From Microcoleus sp. FACHB-1515 (GTDB lineage Bacteria; Cyanobacteriota; Cyanobacteriia; Elainellales; Elainellaceae): a DNA stretch of 64,000 nucleotides. The position numbers and the translations under genes were made by a program. Below, piece by piece: positions 18,487 through 27,710 of this stretch. The stretch covers positions 1-64,000 of the forward strand of contig NZ_JACJPO010000030.1 in NCBI RefSeq assembly GCF_014696105.1. Reading direction: 5' to 3'. Below the pieces are notes generated by a model. That model worked only from the letters and a program-made list of their open reading frames with translations. It was not told the DNA's origin and did no database searches. Every line of letters begins with the position of its first letter. Within the stretch, counting starts at the first letter, position 1.

Positions 18487-20688
18487 CTACCCGCCAATTC
18501 GAGCATGTTCCGGTGAATACTTGTCGAGCATTTCTGACACTTTGGGATTGTAAAGTCGCAAATAGTTCCAATAATTGCCGAAGACGGATTCGACATAGCC
18601 TTTAGTTTCAGGAAAAGGAATTTGCTCAACAAAAACATCTGGATCGCGAAAGCCAAATCGATCGATCCAGTCGGCAATATTTCCTGGTCCGGCGTTGTAG
18701 CTAGCAACAGCAAACAGCGAATTGTTGCTGTATTCACGATGCGTATAGTCCAAATACCAAGTGCCAAACTTAATATTGTCTTCAGGATTGGTCATCTGAA
18801 AAGATTGGACGCCAATTTGCTCCGAGATCCAATCAGCCGTTCCGGGCATCACCTGCATCAGGCCGAGTGCGCCTGCGGACGATTCGATCTTCGGCTCAAA
18901 TCGCGATTCTTGCCGAATCAAACCTGTCACCAGCATCGGATTTAGCTTGCGCTCTTTCGCCCACTTGTTAATCTGCCCAATGTACGGGAACGGATAGAGC
19001 GCCTGCCAGTAGGAAATTTGCTGCTTTAGATCTTGATAGGCCGATCGATCTTCAGCCTTCTCCCGATTTCGCAAACTTGAAATCATGAAAATTCCGTTCA
19101 GGTTATCGCCCACACCCAAGCGCATCACGCCGTCTGTAAACTGTTCCACGACGGAAGGCTGCATAAACGATTGGAATTCAACCTGCCAATGTGCCCAAGC
19201 TTCGCGGTCTTGTCCCAATCGATAAAGCTCTTGCAGCGTTTGTGAACCCGCAGGCAAATCAGGTCGCTGCGTCGGTTTCACCACTTCCGGCTGTTTCTCG
19301 CGAACAGTCGTGAAGTCCCCCACATCCAGACCCAGCAAAGAAGCCGATCGCCAGGCATAATACGACTCTGGGTAGTGCGTCAACACGTACTCAAAAGACG
19401 TTTTTGCGTCCTGCTGCTGGCCGAGCTGCTGCGCCCACTTGCCGACCCAAAACGCTGCCTCCGGTGCATATTCGCTGTTGGGATTTTCGCTGACCAACTG
19501 ACGCGCGATCGTCCACGCGCCATTAATATCTCCAGCGGCAAATCGCTGTTCGGCCAGTTCCCAGCGTAGTTCAGCAGCCGTGTCTGACTTGCTGTACTGG
19601 CTGAGCAGTTGCTGACGAGCTTTTGAGGCGGATTCTGGGCTGTTGAGTGCGTCGAGCGTTTGCGATTTCTTCAAGAGCGCTTCAGGAGCGCGATCGGGAT
19701 AGCGAGCAATGACTTGATCCAAATATTGAATTGCAATTTCTGGCTTGGGTGCGATCGCCGCTAGCCGCACCAGCGCAAGTCCGGCTTCGTCCGAGTCGGG
19801 AAACTGCTGCACCACCTGCGTGTAAAAAGGAATCGCTGCGGTTGCCTGTTCACTCAGGTGCAAGCCGCGCCCCGCCCGATACACATTCAGCGAAGTTCGA
19901 GGGGCACGGGCATATGCCGACCCTGCATTGCCATAGCGCTGATTTTCCCAATAGGCAAACGCGATCGCTTCCCAATCTTCCGGTTTAAGCTGAGCCGCAT
20001 ATTCCACTGTGAGGCGATCGAGAATCGAAGTAATATCCGGCTGAGAAACGCCATGTCGCGCCAGCAGCAGCAAGAGCGCAGGCTGATTGGAATTTTCTTT
20101 CAGCTTGGTTCGTGCCACTTCTAGCGATCGCGGATGGGCGGGAAATTTGGCGAGAAGCTGATCCCACTGTTTGCGATCGCTACGCCCCAAGGCAAACAGC
20201 GCTTCCGCACCTGCCGGATCGTTTGGATGGCGTTCTACTAAAGTCTTCCAGGTTTGATTCGCCTGATTGCTATTGCCCGCTGCGGCATAAGCCTGGGCAA
20301 GCTTGGCGAGGCTGGGCGCAGCCAGAACCGGATACTCTTGGGCTAAACCTTCTAACAGTGGAATTGCAGAACCCGCTTTGTTTTGCGCGATCAAATCGCT
20401 GGCAAGCAAATAGCGGGCACGATGGCGATCGCCCGACTCTGCACCTGCCGCGATTAGTTGCAGGGTAGGTTGCCGCTGGGCGATCGGCTGATTCACCAAC
20501 GCAAGCACCTGAGAGGCTTCTGCGTCTGAAGTTTGCAGCCGAGTTGCCCCGTCAGCATTGAGGTTGAGCCAAGAGAAGCGATCGCCCAATTCACTGAAAT
20601 ACACTAGGGCGGCTCCGGCTCCAAGGGCAAGCGCTCCGACTGCCGCACCAACGGTCAGCACAATTTGTTGTCTACTTAGCTTTAGCAT
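18487..20688 (-). CDS. Lytic murein transglycosylase with TPR-like repeats
   Basis: 733-residue periplasmic enzyme that cleaves the MurNAc-GlcNAc bond of peptidoglycan with formation of the 1,6-anhydro product. It has an N-terminal signal anchor (about 8-32). A long alpha-helical solenoid of TPR-like units (about 60-460, e.g. AEALFALGRSDRKQWDQLL) precedes a C-terminal SLT domain (about 565-710). There VTGLIRQESRFEP contains the catalytic Glu (about residue 590), followed by SAGALGLMQVMPGTA and VASYNAGPGN. This is the Slt70 architecture. A minus-strand terminator upstream (20769-20799) separates it from ilvB, so it has its own promoter. Confidence 0.92.
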   Translation of the reverse strand: MLKLSRQQIVLTVGAAVGALALGAGAALVYFSELGDRFSWLNLNADGATRLQTSDAEASQVLALVNQPIAQRQPTLQLIAAGAESGDRHRARYLLASDLIAQNKAGSAIPLLEGLAQEYPVLAAPSLAKLAQAYAAAGNSNQANQTWKTLVERHPNDPAGAEALFALGRSDRKQWDQLLAKFPAHPRSLEVARTKLKENSNQPALLLLLARHGVSQPDITSILDRLTVEYAAQLKPEDWEAIAFAYWENQRYGNAGSAYARAPRTSLNVYRAGRGLHLSEQATAAIPFYTQVVQQFPDSDEAGLALVRLAAIAPKPEIAIQYLDQVIARYPDRAPEALLKKSQTLDALNSPESASKARQQLLSQYSKSDTAAELRWELAEQRFAAGDINGAWTIARQLVSENPNSEYAPEAAFWVGKWAQQLGQQQDAKTSFEYVLTHYPESYYAWRSASLLGLDVGDFTTVREKQPEVVKPTQRPDLPAGSQTLQELYRLGQDREAWAHWQVEFQSFMQPSVVEQFTDGVMRLGVGDNLNGIFMISSLRNREKAEDRSAYQDLKQQISYWQALYPFPYIGQINKWAKERKLNPMLVTGLIRQESRFEPKIESSAGALGLMQVMPGTADWISEQIGVQSFQMTNPEDNIKFGTWYLDYTHREYSNNSLFAVASYNAGPGNIADWIDRFGFRDPDVFVEQIPFPETKGYVESVFGNYWNYLRLYNPKVSEMLDKYSPEHARIGG

Positions 20689-20768
20689 TCGCGATCGCCA
20701 TCACGCTTTACAAAAAGACAGCATATTCCCTGAGACTTTAGCATTTTTACTCAAAGTGGTGCGATCGA

Positions 20769-20799
20769 AAAAAGGAGGCTTGTTAAAAACCTCCTCCTG
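20769..20799 (-). terminator. Rho-independent terminator after ilvB
   Basis: Read on the minus strand: AGGAGG stem, loop TTTTTAACAAG, CCTCC stem, then TTTTTT. It lies 33 bases past the ilvB stop and before slt. Confidence 0.7.
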
Positions 20800-20831
20800 G
20801 CGTTTGTTGTGATTTGTTGCTCAAGTCAACC

Positions 20832-22739
20832 TTAGATCTTCGTGCCGCACTCCGGACAGAAGTTGTTGGTGCTGGCGTTTTTTGCGCCGCAGTTCGTGCA
20901 GTGGATCAGTTCGATCGCCTGTTCGAGTTTGGGGCGATCGGGCAGGCCGATCATTTGGGCATTGCTCTTGCCGGGAGCCACCATCGGGTAGCAGTTTTCG
21001 TCACGCTTGACGTGGACATCCATGAGGACAGGGCCTTCGTGAGCGAGCATTTCAGCGATCGCATCTTCAAGCTGATCTCGCTCTGTCACAATCATGCCCT
21101 TGATGCCGTATGCCTGCGCCAGCAAGACAAAATCGGGCATCGACGGCTCCATGTTGGAAGACGAATAGCGCTCGTTGTAAAAGGCTTGCTGCCACTGACG
21201 CACCATGCCCTGCCAGCCATTGTTGAGAATTACGGTTTTGACGTTGATGCCGTACTGCGCTAGCGTTCCCAATTCCTGCAAATTCATTTGGAAACTGGCA
21301 TCGCCGCTGACGCAAATCACCTGTGCATCCGGAAGCGCCACTTGAACGCCCATCGCCGCAGGCATTCCAAAGCCCATTGTGCCGAGTCCAGCACTGGAAA
21401 TCCACTGGCGCGGCCCGTTTTTGAGAAACTGCGCTGACCACATTTGGTGCTGGCCGACATCAGTGGTGTAGTAGGCGTTGGGAGCTTGATTGCTCAGTTC
21501 CACGATCACTTCTTGCGGTGCAATCATGCCGGGGTAGGAAGGTGCAACCATCGGATAGTCGTGCTTCCAGCGATCGATCCGCGCCAGCCAGTCACGAGTC
21601 TGAGCCGGAGCAGGAGCGAAATTATCTTCGCGATCGCGCTTGAGCAAATCTGTCAAAACCCGCCGCACATCTCCGACGATCGGCACTTCGGGCGTGCGGT
21701 TTTTGCCGACTTCAGCCGGATCGATGTCGATGTGAATGACTTTGGCACGCGAAGCGAATTCGTCCAGCTTGCCCGTGACGCGATCGTCAAATCTTGCGCC
21801 AACGGCAATCAGTAGATCGCATTCGGTGACGGCAAAGTTAGCGTAGGCCGTGCCGTGCATTCCCAGCATTCCCAGGGCGAGCGGGTGGCGTTCGTCGAAT
21901 GCGCCTTTGCCCATCAAGGTTGTCGTGACGGGAATTTGGTAGCGTTCAGCAAGCGCATGAATTTCGGCATGGGCGCTGGCTGCGATCGCGCCTCCTCCCA
22001 CATAAAGCAGCGGTTGCTTAGCCTGCCGAATCAGCTTCAGGGCTTGGAACAACTGGCGCGGATTGCCCTTCACGGTCGGGCGGTATCCCGGCAGATTGAC
22101 GCTGCCCGGCGCGACAGGTTCATAGTCAAACTGTTCAAGGCCAACGTCTTTTGGCACATCGATCAGGACAGGTCCAGGACGACCAGAACTGGCAATGTAG
22201 AAGGCTTCAGCCACGATACGCGGAATGTCGCGCACATCGCGAACGACATAGGAATGCTTGACGATCGGCAAGGTGATTCCGTAGATATCCGTTTCCTGGA
22301 AGGCATCCGAACCGATCGCGGGGCGTGCCACTTGACCCGTCACAATCACCATTGGGATCGAATCCATCTGCGCGGTCGCGATTCCCGTCACCAAATTGGT
22401 CGCACCGGGACCAGAAGTGCCAAAGCAAACGCCCACTTTGCCTGTGGCGCGGGCGTAGCCATCTGCGGCGTGGGCTGCGCCCTGTTCGTGCCGCACCAGA
22501 ATGTGCTGAATGCCGCCCGCAGCTTCGGCCAGATATAGCTCGTCATAGATCGGCAAAATTGCGCCGCCTGGATAGCCAAAAATATGAGTAACGCCATGTC
22601 GCTTGAGGCTATCAATCAGCGCATAGCCACCTGTTGCACGAATGGGAAATTGACGAGGCGTAGACGAAGACGAAGCGATTTGCGACGCTGCTGGGGCGGA
22701 TGCAGCACTGGAAGAAAGCACAGGCATAACCTCACGCAT
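20832..22739 (-). CDS. ilvB: Acetolactate synthase large subunit with C-terminal zinc ribbon
   Basis: Thiamine diphosphate enzyme that makes acetolactate or acetohydroxybutyrate for branched-chain amino acids. Domains in order: Pyr domain with [14 protein letters not shown] and the catalytic Glu region [13 protein letters not shown]; central FAD-binding domain; PP domain with the ThDP motif [12 protein letters not shown] ending in NNGW. The residues after about 610 ([19 protein letters not shown]) form a CxxC...CxxC zinc ribbon, which the enterobacterial enzyme lacks. ATGs at 22739 and 22727 (the latter after GTGAGG) are the best starts; the frame stays open to 22913 but the extra part is not family-like. 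The small subunit ilvN is not in the window. Confidence 0.93.
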   Translation of the reverse strand: MREVMPVLSSSAASAPAASQIASSSSTPRQFPIRATGGYALIDSLKRHGVTHIFGYPGGAILPIYDELYLAEAAGGIQHILVRHEQGAAHAADGYARATGKVGVCFGTSGPGATNLVTGIATAQMDSIPMVIVTGQVARPAIGSDAFQETDIYGITLPIVKHSYVVRDVRDIPRIVAEAFYIASSGRPGPVLIDVPKDVGLEQFDYEPVAPGSVNLPGYRPTVKGNPRQLFQALKLIRQAKQPLLYVGGGAIAASAHAEIHALAERYQIPVTTTLMGKGAFDERHPLALGMLGMHGTAYANFAVTECDLLIAVGARFDDRVTGKLDEFASRAKVIHIDIDPAEVGKNRTPEVPIVGDVRRVLTDLLKRDREDNFAPAPAQTRDWLARIDRWKHDYPMVAPSYPGMIAPQEVIVELSNQAPNAYYTTDVGQHQMWSAQFLKNGPRQWISSAGLGTMGFGMPAAMGVQVALPDAQVICVSGDASFQMNLQELGTLAQYGINVKTVILNNGWQGMVRQWQQAFYNERYSSSNMEPSMPDFVLLAQAYGIKGMIVTERDQLEDAIAEMLAHEGPVLMDVHVKRDENCYPMVAPGKSNAQMIGLPDRPKLEQAIELIHCTNCGAKNASTNNFCPECGTKI

Positions 22740-22933
22740 AAAGACGATTTCTGTAACGATCGATGCACAAAAGCCGTTAATATTCCAGTCTAGTTCTGAC
22801 TGGAATTCCTGTCGAGACGCAATATTTGCTGCTTGAGAAATTTCTTTCGCAACCGCATCTCGCGACTGCTCGGCTTTTCTCCAATTTGGCACAGGGCGAT
22901 CGAATGAGTTCACTCATGTCAGCATTTGCTGAC

Positions 22934-23545
22934 TTATGGATGCTGGGTGTTGGGCGTTGGAGGTTGCAAAATTGGCGCTTTCGGCTTGATCTCGTGATGT
23001 TGGGCGAGCAGGGCAAGCAAGAAATCTGCTGCCGTCGTGCGATCGGCTTCAGGCGGGTGACATTGCGCTTGGACGCGCCAACCGATCGCAGTTTGCGGCG
23101 ATCGCCACAGGTCGAGGTGAGCAACGGGCGGATCGGCATAGAAGCTTTCGGCTCCGCCCCAAGCGATCGAACTGTCGTGGGTGAAGCGATCGTGGCTGAT
23201 GCGATGAATCGGAAAATTGCCGATCAGCGGCACACCCCAACCGTCGAATGCAATGAACGCCTTGACTTTTTTTCCTAATGCCTGCCACATCCACGCCGCG
23301 CCGATCGCACCAACGACGCCTGCACTAAAGCTGATGAATACAAGCGGCGTGGAGGCAACAGTTTGAGAACTCGTCGGACGTGGCACAACAAACTGACGAT
23401 AAATATAGTGAAAAATATGTGGGGCAGAGTAGGGGTAACTGTCGCTCGGCACAATCAAATAGTCATCCACGTAAGCCCCGATCTGTTGAACGAAGCTTGC
23501 CGTCAATTCAGGCGGATGAATGCCCGGACAGATAATTACCGTCAT
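22934..23545 (-). CDS. Alpha/beta-hydrolase-like protein
   Basis: 203 residues. MTVIICPGIHPPELT opens with a beta strand and possible oxyanion loop. PLVFISFSAGVVGAIGAA contains an FSAG nucleophile elbow (S-x-G variant of GxSxG). IAFDGWGVPL and HRISHDRFTH follow, with a His that could complete the triad. No close family is recognised, though similar proteins are frequent in cyanobacteria. It is 195 bases downstream of the ilvB start on the same strand but probably independent. The last 15 residues are Pro-rich. Confidence 0.6.
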   Translation of the reverse strand: MTVIICPGIHPPELTASFVQQIGAYVDDYLIVPSDSYPYSAPHIFHYIYRQFVVPRPTSSQTVASTPLVFISFSAGVVGAIGAAWMWQALGKKVKAFIAFDGWGVPLIGNFPIHRISHDRFTHDSSIAWGGAESFYADPPVAHLDLWRSPQTAIGWRVQAQCHPPEADRTTAADFLLALLAQHHEIKPKAPILQPPTPNTQHP

Positions 23546-23611
23546 TGATTTAACTTTGTTTCTCAGCGAGTTTTATGTCAAAGAATCGTTGAATCTGCAC
23601 AAACCATACGA

Positions 23612-23806
23612 TTAAGTTGCGGCTAAAGCATTCGCGATCGCGGCGGGTAGAGCGAGCATTTGCACGATCAAAAGATCAGGTGAAATAAAACTGATGCTAG
23701 CAAATCTGCAAGTTGCTGGCTTTGAAATTGGCTCTTTGTTGTAGTGGGAGTAGGAGCGCAGTAGCGTCGCGATCGCTTGGGTCGTGCTTTTGGAAGAATT
23801 GAGCAT
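23612..23806 (-). CDS. Possible small protein, weak support
   Basis: A 64-codon frame beginning MLNSSKSTTQAIATLLRSY with a hydrophobic C-terminal half (LLIVQMLALPAAIANALAA). No family is recognised and the ribosome binding site is weak. The Ala/Leu-rich end would fit a membrane-associated peptide, but chance is not excluded. Confidence 0.25.
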   Translation of the reverse strand: MLNSSKSTTQAIATLLRSYSHYNKEPISKPATCRFASISFISPDLLIVQMLALPAAIANALAAT

Positions 23807-24282
23807 TTGGAAACATCAGCCAAAACTCATGTCGTCTGCTTGTTAAATTCAATACAACATCGCGATAAAGTCTCAAATTAATTCGCGCAACTCTCTATTA
23901 TTTCAATCAATTTATCTAGGTTGAGTCACTGCTTCTGCTGATATTAATTTTAGTGAAAATAAATTCGCATTTTGTCAATACTTGTTGAGGACTTGTTAAG
24001 CTTCTATTTATTACAGTGGTGTGAGGAAAGAGCGGTCTACTTGAATGTCAACAAGAAGCTGCTCATACATTTGTTCTAGTTGAAGTAAACGATTTGTAGT
24101 TGAGCATGAAGCGATCGCTTGACTACACATTTTGCCAACTGTCCTCTGAGCTTTCAACAGCTAGTATTCGCAGTCAAATTCGATCGCTGCATTCGCTATT
24201 TTGGCGGTGCAACTTTTTTCTGTTTTCTCAATGATGAATCAGAAGTTAGAGCATACTTTGAACTCAGCAGTAGGAGGAAAAA
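23807..24282. other. Intergenic region with one short minus-strand frame
   Basis: A 476-base AT-rich gap. On the minus strand 24130-24011 a 39-residue frame starts MCSQAIASCS and ends LLQLEQMYEQLLVDIQVDRS plus six residues; its amphipathic end looks protein-like, but the start lacks a binding site. A direct repeat ACTTGTTGAGGACTTGTTAAG lies at about 23979-24000. The last 20 bases contain the strong binding site of the next gene. Confidence 0.3.
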
Positions 24283-24633
24283 GTGACAAAAGCAATTGTA
24301 AATTTAACCGAACCGATCGTCATTCAAGAAATTGAAGAAGTCCTGTCAAAATATCCTGATCGGCCTTATCAACAAGCATTTGCGATTCCTGACTTGCGAC
24401 AGAAGTTGATTGTTTACGTAATGACGCGATCGCGAGTTGCCTATGCAGTGGTCGAATCAGAAACGCAATTTAACTCACGAGCTTTTTGCCCTTCGATCGA
24501 AGAGCGATTGCAGATTGAAGCGCTGATTCATCAAGGAATTCAGCAAATTTTTCAAGAAGATGCTGAGTGGGCAATGCGCCATTTGCCGCAGGCAGTTTCG
24601 TCAACGCTTGCGCCTTCTAACTGGTTTGGCTAA
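24283..24633 (+). CDS. Conserved cyanobacterial protein, possibly ComFB-like
   Basis: 116 residues from a GTG preceded by TAGGAGGAAAAA, a strong binding site that fixes the start. LTEPIVIQEIEEVLSKYP and LRQKLIVYVMTRSRVAYAVVE recall the short helical ComFB family (late competence, now linked to cyclic-di-nucleotide binding). The similarity is partial: no Cys residues of the ComFB zinc site are evident apart from one. Probably cytoplasmic. It is 55 bases ahead of rsmA on the same strand. Confidence 0.6.
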   Translation: MTKAIVNLTEPIVIQEIEEVLSKYPDRPYQQAFAIPDLRQKLIVYVMTRSRVAYAVVESETQFNSRAFCPSIEERLQIEALIHQGIQQIFQEDAEWAMRHLPQAVSSTLAPSNWFG

Positions 24634-24688
24634 GCAAGACGAATTTAATTAAGGCAAAATGGTTGATGGTGCTTTTGCGATCGACTTC

Positions 24689-25519
24689 ATGCCTCAGCCT
24701 CGTAAACAATTTGGTCAGCACTGGTTGCGGAGTGAAAAAGCGCTCAACCGCATTGTTGAATCTGCAAATTTATCCGGTTCCGATCGCGTCTTAGAAATTG
24801 GTCCCGGTCAAGGCGTTTTGACTCGGCAACTGCTCGATCGCGCCGGAGCCGTCGTTGCCGTTGAGATCGATCGTGATTTATGTCAGCTATTGGTGAAAAA
24901 GCTGGGCGAAATCGAAAACTTTTTGCTGCTGCAAAGTGATTTTTTGGCGATCGATCTGGATGCACTGCTGCAAAATTTTCCGCAGTTTCAGCAGCCGAAT
25001 AAAGTTGTCGCAAATATTCCCTACAACATCACGGGACCAATTCTTGAAAAACTGCTCGGAACGATCGCTCGACCCAATCCACGACCGTTTGAATCGATCG
25101 TGCTGCTGGTTCAGCTTGAAGTTGCCAATCGCCTGTGTGCAAAAGCGGGATCGCGCCATTTTGGTGCGCTTTCAGTTCGGGTACAGGCGTTGGCAAACTG
25201 CGAGCAGGTGTCGATCGTTCCAGCGAAAGCATTCTATCCGCCGCCCAAAGTTGATTCTGCAATCGTTCGTTTGACGCCGCATCCAATCGATCCGACGCTC
25301 AAAGATCCGCAGTGGCTCGATCGATTAGTCCGACTCGGATTTGCGACCAAGCGAAAAATGTTGCGAAACAATTTGCAAAGCGTGATTGAGCGCGATCGAC
25401 TCGTCGCGCTTTTGGAATCGCTCGATCTTAATCCACAAGTTCGCGCCGAAGATCTCAGCGTGGCCGATTGGATCGCGCTGAGCAATCAGCTATTTGAATT
25501 GACAACAAGCGATCGCTAA
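24689..25519 (+). CDS. rsmA: 16S rRNA dimethyladenosine transferase
   Basis: KsgA/RsmA dimethylates two adjacent adenines in the 3' terminal hairpin of 16S rRNA late in 30S assembly. MPQPRKQFGQHWL is the canonical N-terminus, so the ATG at 24689 is preferred over 24659. EIGPGQGVLT (about 36-45) is the SAM loop, NIPYNI (about 110) the adenine-binding NxPY motif, and FYPPPKVDSAIVRL the late family motif. Length 276 is normal. Confidence 0.96.
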   Translation: MPQPRKQFGQHWLRSEKALNRIVESANLSGSDRVLEIGPGQGVLTRQLLDRAGAVVAVEIDRDLCQLLVKKLGEIENFLLLQSDFLAIDLDALLQNFPQFQQPNKVVANIPYNITGPILEKLLGTIARPNPRPFESIVLLVQLEVANRLCAKAGSRHFGALSVRVQALANCEQVSIVPAKAFYPPPKVDSAIVRLTPHPIDPTLKDPQWLDRLVRLGFATKRKMLRNNLQSVIERDRLVALLESLDLNPQVRAEDLSVADWIALSNQLFELTTSDR

Positions 25520-25620
25520 TTTTGGGCAGCTTTAGAATTTGTTAATCAATTGATCCGAAATCCGGTGATACGATATCTGAACGCTAAAAACGCTTCACTG
25601 ATTTACTTAACCGTTTAATT

Positions 25621-26199
25621 ATGCTAGTTTCTCGTGTTGGTGCAATCGCCATTCTTTCAACGACCTTAACGGTTTTTTTGCCTGTTCGCGCTCATTCGCA
25701 AACTGTTGATTCGCGTGTCAAGCAGCAAACTCAACAGGTTTATTTTCTGCTCGATCGCTGCGAGCCTGCGGTGGCACAACGAGCAGGTGGCAACATTTTG
25801 GTTGCGCTTAATACGCTCCAGAGCTACTTCATTTCTAACGCGGAAAACGGGCTAACCGGAGAAGGAAGCCTAGACGCGACAGGCGGCTTTCGTCCATTTC
25901 GGTTCGACTGTCGGGTGAACATTCGCGATGGGCGCGTGACCGGAGTGACAACGACTTTTTTGGGCGATCCGCCAGGGGATGGTTCTGGTCGCCCAAATCC
26001 CGAAGGAATTCTGGCGATCGTCGATTCGCCTAACGGCCAGCCAGTTCCGCTACGCTATGGTCCCGGAACCGAATATTTTGTTATCGAAAACCTCCCTCAA
26101 GGTGCATCCGTAACGCTGAGCGGTCGATCGAATGGCGACTGGGCAGAAACCTTGGGTGGGGCTTGGGTCTACCGTCCGTATTTGCGCCTTGTTCGCTAA
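25621..26199 (+). CDS. Secreted SH3b-domain protein
   Basis: 192 residues with an N-terminal signal peptide (about 1-26, ending VRAHSQ). A middle domain of unknown function (about 35-115) has two Cys (RCEPAV and FDCRVN) that could pair. A C-terminal bacterial SH3 domain (about 130-190) contains PVPLRYGPGTEYFVIENLPQ and GDWAETLGGAWVYRPYLRLV. SH3b domains usually bind cell-wall peptides, so a periplasmic envelope role is likely. It converges with, and overlaps by four bases, the pseudouridine synthase gene. Confidence 0.72.
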   Translation: MLVSRVGAIAILSTTLTVFLPVRAHSQTVDSRVKQQTQQVYFLLDRCEPAVAQRAGGNILVALNTLQSYFISNAENGLTGEGSLDATGGFRPFRFDCRVNIRDGRVTGVTTTFLGDPPGDGSGRPNPEGILAIVDSPNGQPVPLRYGPGTEYFVIENLPQGASVTLSGRSNGDWAETLGGAWVYRPYLRLVR

Positions 26200-27710
26200 A
26201 ACGGCACGGGCGATCGCAACGTCAGCCAGTGCCCTTGCGGATGCTGAATATGTAGTTCGCGGCTGTGCAAATGCAGGCGATCCCCGGTCGGACTGCCATA
26301 AAGTTGATCGCCCAAAATCGGCACACCCAGCCCAATCGCACAGTGAACCCGTAGCTGGTGCGTCCGCCCTGTCACGGGGATCAGTTCAAAGCGGGTCGAA
26401 TTGTCCAGCCTGCGAAACTGCGTTAGGCTCGGCTTACCGCGCCGATCGACTTTTTGACGTGGACGATCGCCCGGATCGCTCCACAGCGGCAGATCGATCG
26501 CGCCTTCGGTTGGTTCGATCGCTTCCGTCAAAACCGCTTCATAAATTTTTTTCACTTGCCGCTGTTGAAACTGCTGGCTTAAAAAGCGCTGCGTCTGTTG
26601 ATCCCGTGCCAACATCAAAATGCCGGATGTCTCTTGATCGAGTCGATGCACAGCCAGTGCGCTTCCATGCAGCCTGCTCAAAACGCTGTCTTGGCGATCG
26701 AGCGTTCGACCCGGAATGGACAGCAATCCCGCAGGTTTATCAACTGCAATTAGCGCGTCATCTTCGTAAAGAATTGACAAGGCAGACTGAGGCAATCCTG
26801 ACAGCAAAAATCCCATAATTGGCTGGCAGCGATCGACACAAGCTCCATAAAATTCGCCGCAAATTTTGTCACTCTGAGATTTTCCCCACCAAAATTCAGC
26901 CATCGCCAGCGGCTTCAAACCATGAGTTGCGGCAAAGTGCAGCAGCTTTGGAGCGCAACAGTCACCCGTTCCGGTGGGCAAGCTGCCAATCTGATTGAGA
27001 AAAATCGATCGTCCCGCAAAATTCGTCAGTGAGTAAACTCTATGCATTTCTGCTTGAAGCTGCTGCGAGATCGATCGCCTGCGCTGCTTCAGTTCGCGAA
27101 TTCGCGCATCTGCCTGAGCAATTTTTTCGATGAGCGGCTGTAAGGTTCGATCGCGCTGACGCTTTAAATTGCGGCGATCGATCCCATCCTTACGGCTTTG
27201 ATTGTCAAGTTCTACTGATTCACCGACACGATCGCGCTGCTCTTGTCGCCACTGTTGCCGCTGTTGATGGTCGATCGACATCTGCTGAAGTTTCACTGCA
27301 AATTCGCTGGAGAGGCGATCGAATTCCTGCCGAATTGAAAGCTGCTGAAGTTCAATAATTTCCCGCGAAATGGCGCTCAAGATTTGAAGTGTTTCAGCTT
27401 CTTGCAAGGCAACAGATTCTCGACCGGGAATCGGCGGAACCCAACCGGGGATCATGCTTTTGCCATTTAATAATCCTGAAAATGCTTTGAGGACAGCTTG
27501 ATTTCCCTCCGCAGTTTCGACCAGCAAAACGCCGAACATTTTGCCTTCCTCTTGATCCCCAAGCTGCTGCATGAGCCTGTGGGCGATCGACTCGACAAAT
27601 TTTGTGCGCGGCAGTCTCAAGCGATCCCCAGTCTGCGGACAGTTGCCCTCATACCAGTAAGTAACAGTGGCGGAAACGTCGATCGAATGCAGCATCAACT
27701 CGGAAAGCAT
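26196..27710 (-). CDS. RluA-family pseudouridine synthase with long N-terminal extension
   Basis: Converts uridine to pseudouridine in rRNA or tRNA. The catalytic domain is C-terminal (about residues 310-505): LIAVDKPAGLLSIPGR, then HRLDQETSGILMLAR with the catalytic Asp, KIYEAVL, and GRTHQLRVHCA. The N-terminal 300 residues contain a coiled-coil segment (about 135-225, many Gln/Arg) and CCAPKLLHFAATHGLKPLAMAEFWWG, an arrangement common in cyanobacterial and proteobacterial RluA relatives of about 500-560 residues. The ATG at 27710 follows AGGATT; it overlaps the end of the thioredoxin-NHL gene, so the two are probably co-transcribed. The target base is unknown. Confidence 0.87.
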   Translation of the reverse strand: MLSELMLHSIDVSATVTYWYEGNCPQTGDRLRLPRTKFVESIAHRLMQQLGDQEEGKMFGVLLVETAEGNQAVLKAFSGLLNGKSMIPGWVPPIPGRESVALQEAETLQILSAISREIIELQQLSIRQEFDRLSSEFAVKLQQMSIDHQQRQQWRQEQRDRVGESVELDNQSRKDGIDRRNLKRQRDRTLQPLIEKIAQADARIRELKQRRRSISQQLQAEMHRVYSLTNFAGRSIFLNQIGSLPTGTGDCCAPKLLHFAATHGLKPLAMAEFWWGKSQSDKICGEFYGACVDRCQPIMGFLLSGLPQSALSILYEDDALIAVDKPAGLLSIPGRTLDRQDSVLSRLHGSALAVHRLDQETSGILMLARDQQTQRFLSQQFQQRQVKKIYEAVLTEAIEPTEGAIDLPLWSDPGDRPRQKVDRRGKPSLTQFRRLDNSTRFELIPVTGRTHQLRVHCAIGLGVPILGDQLYGSPTGDRLHLHSRELHIQHPQGHWLTLRSPVPF

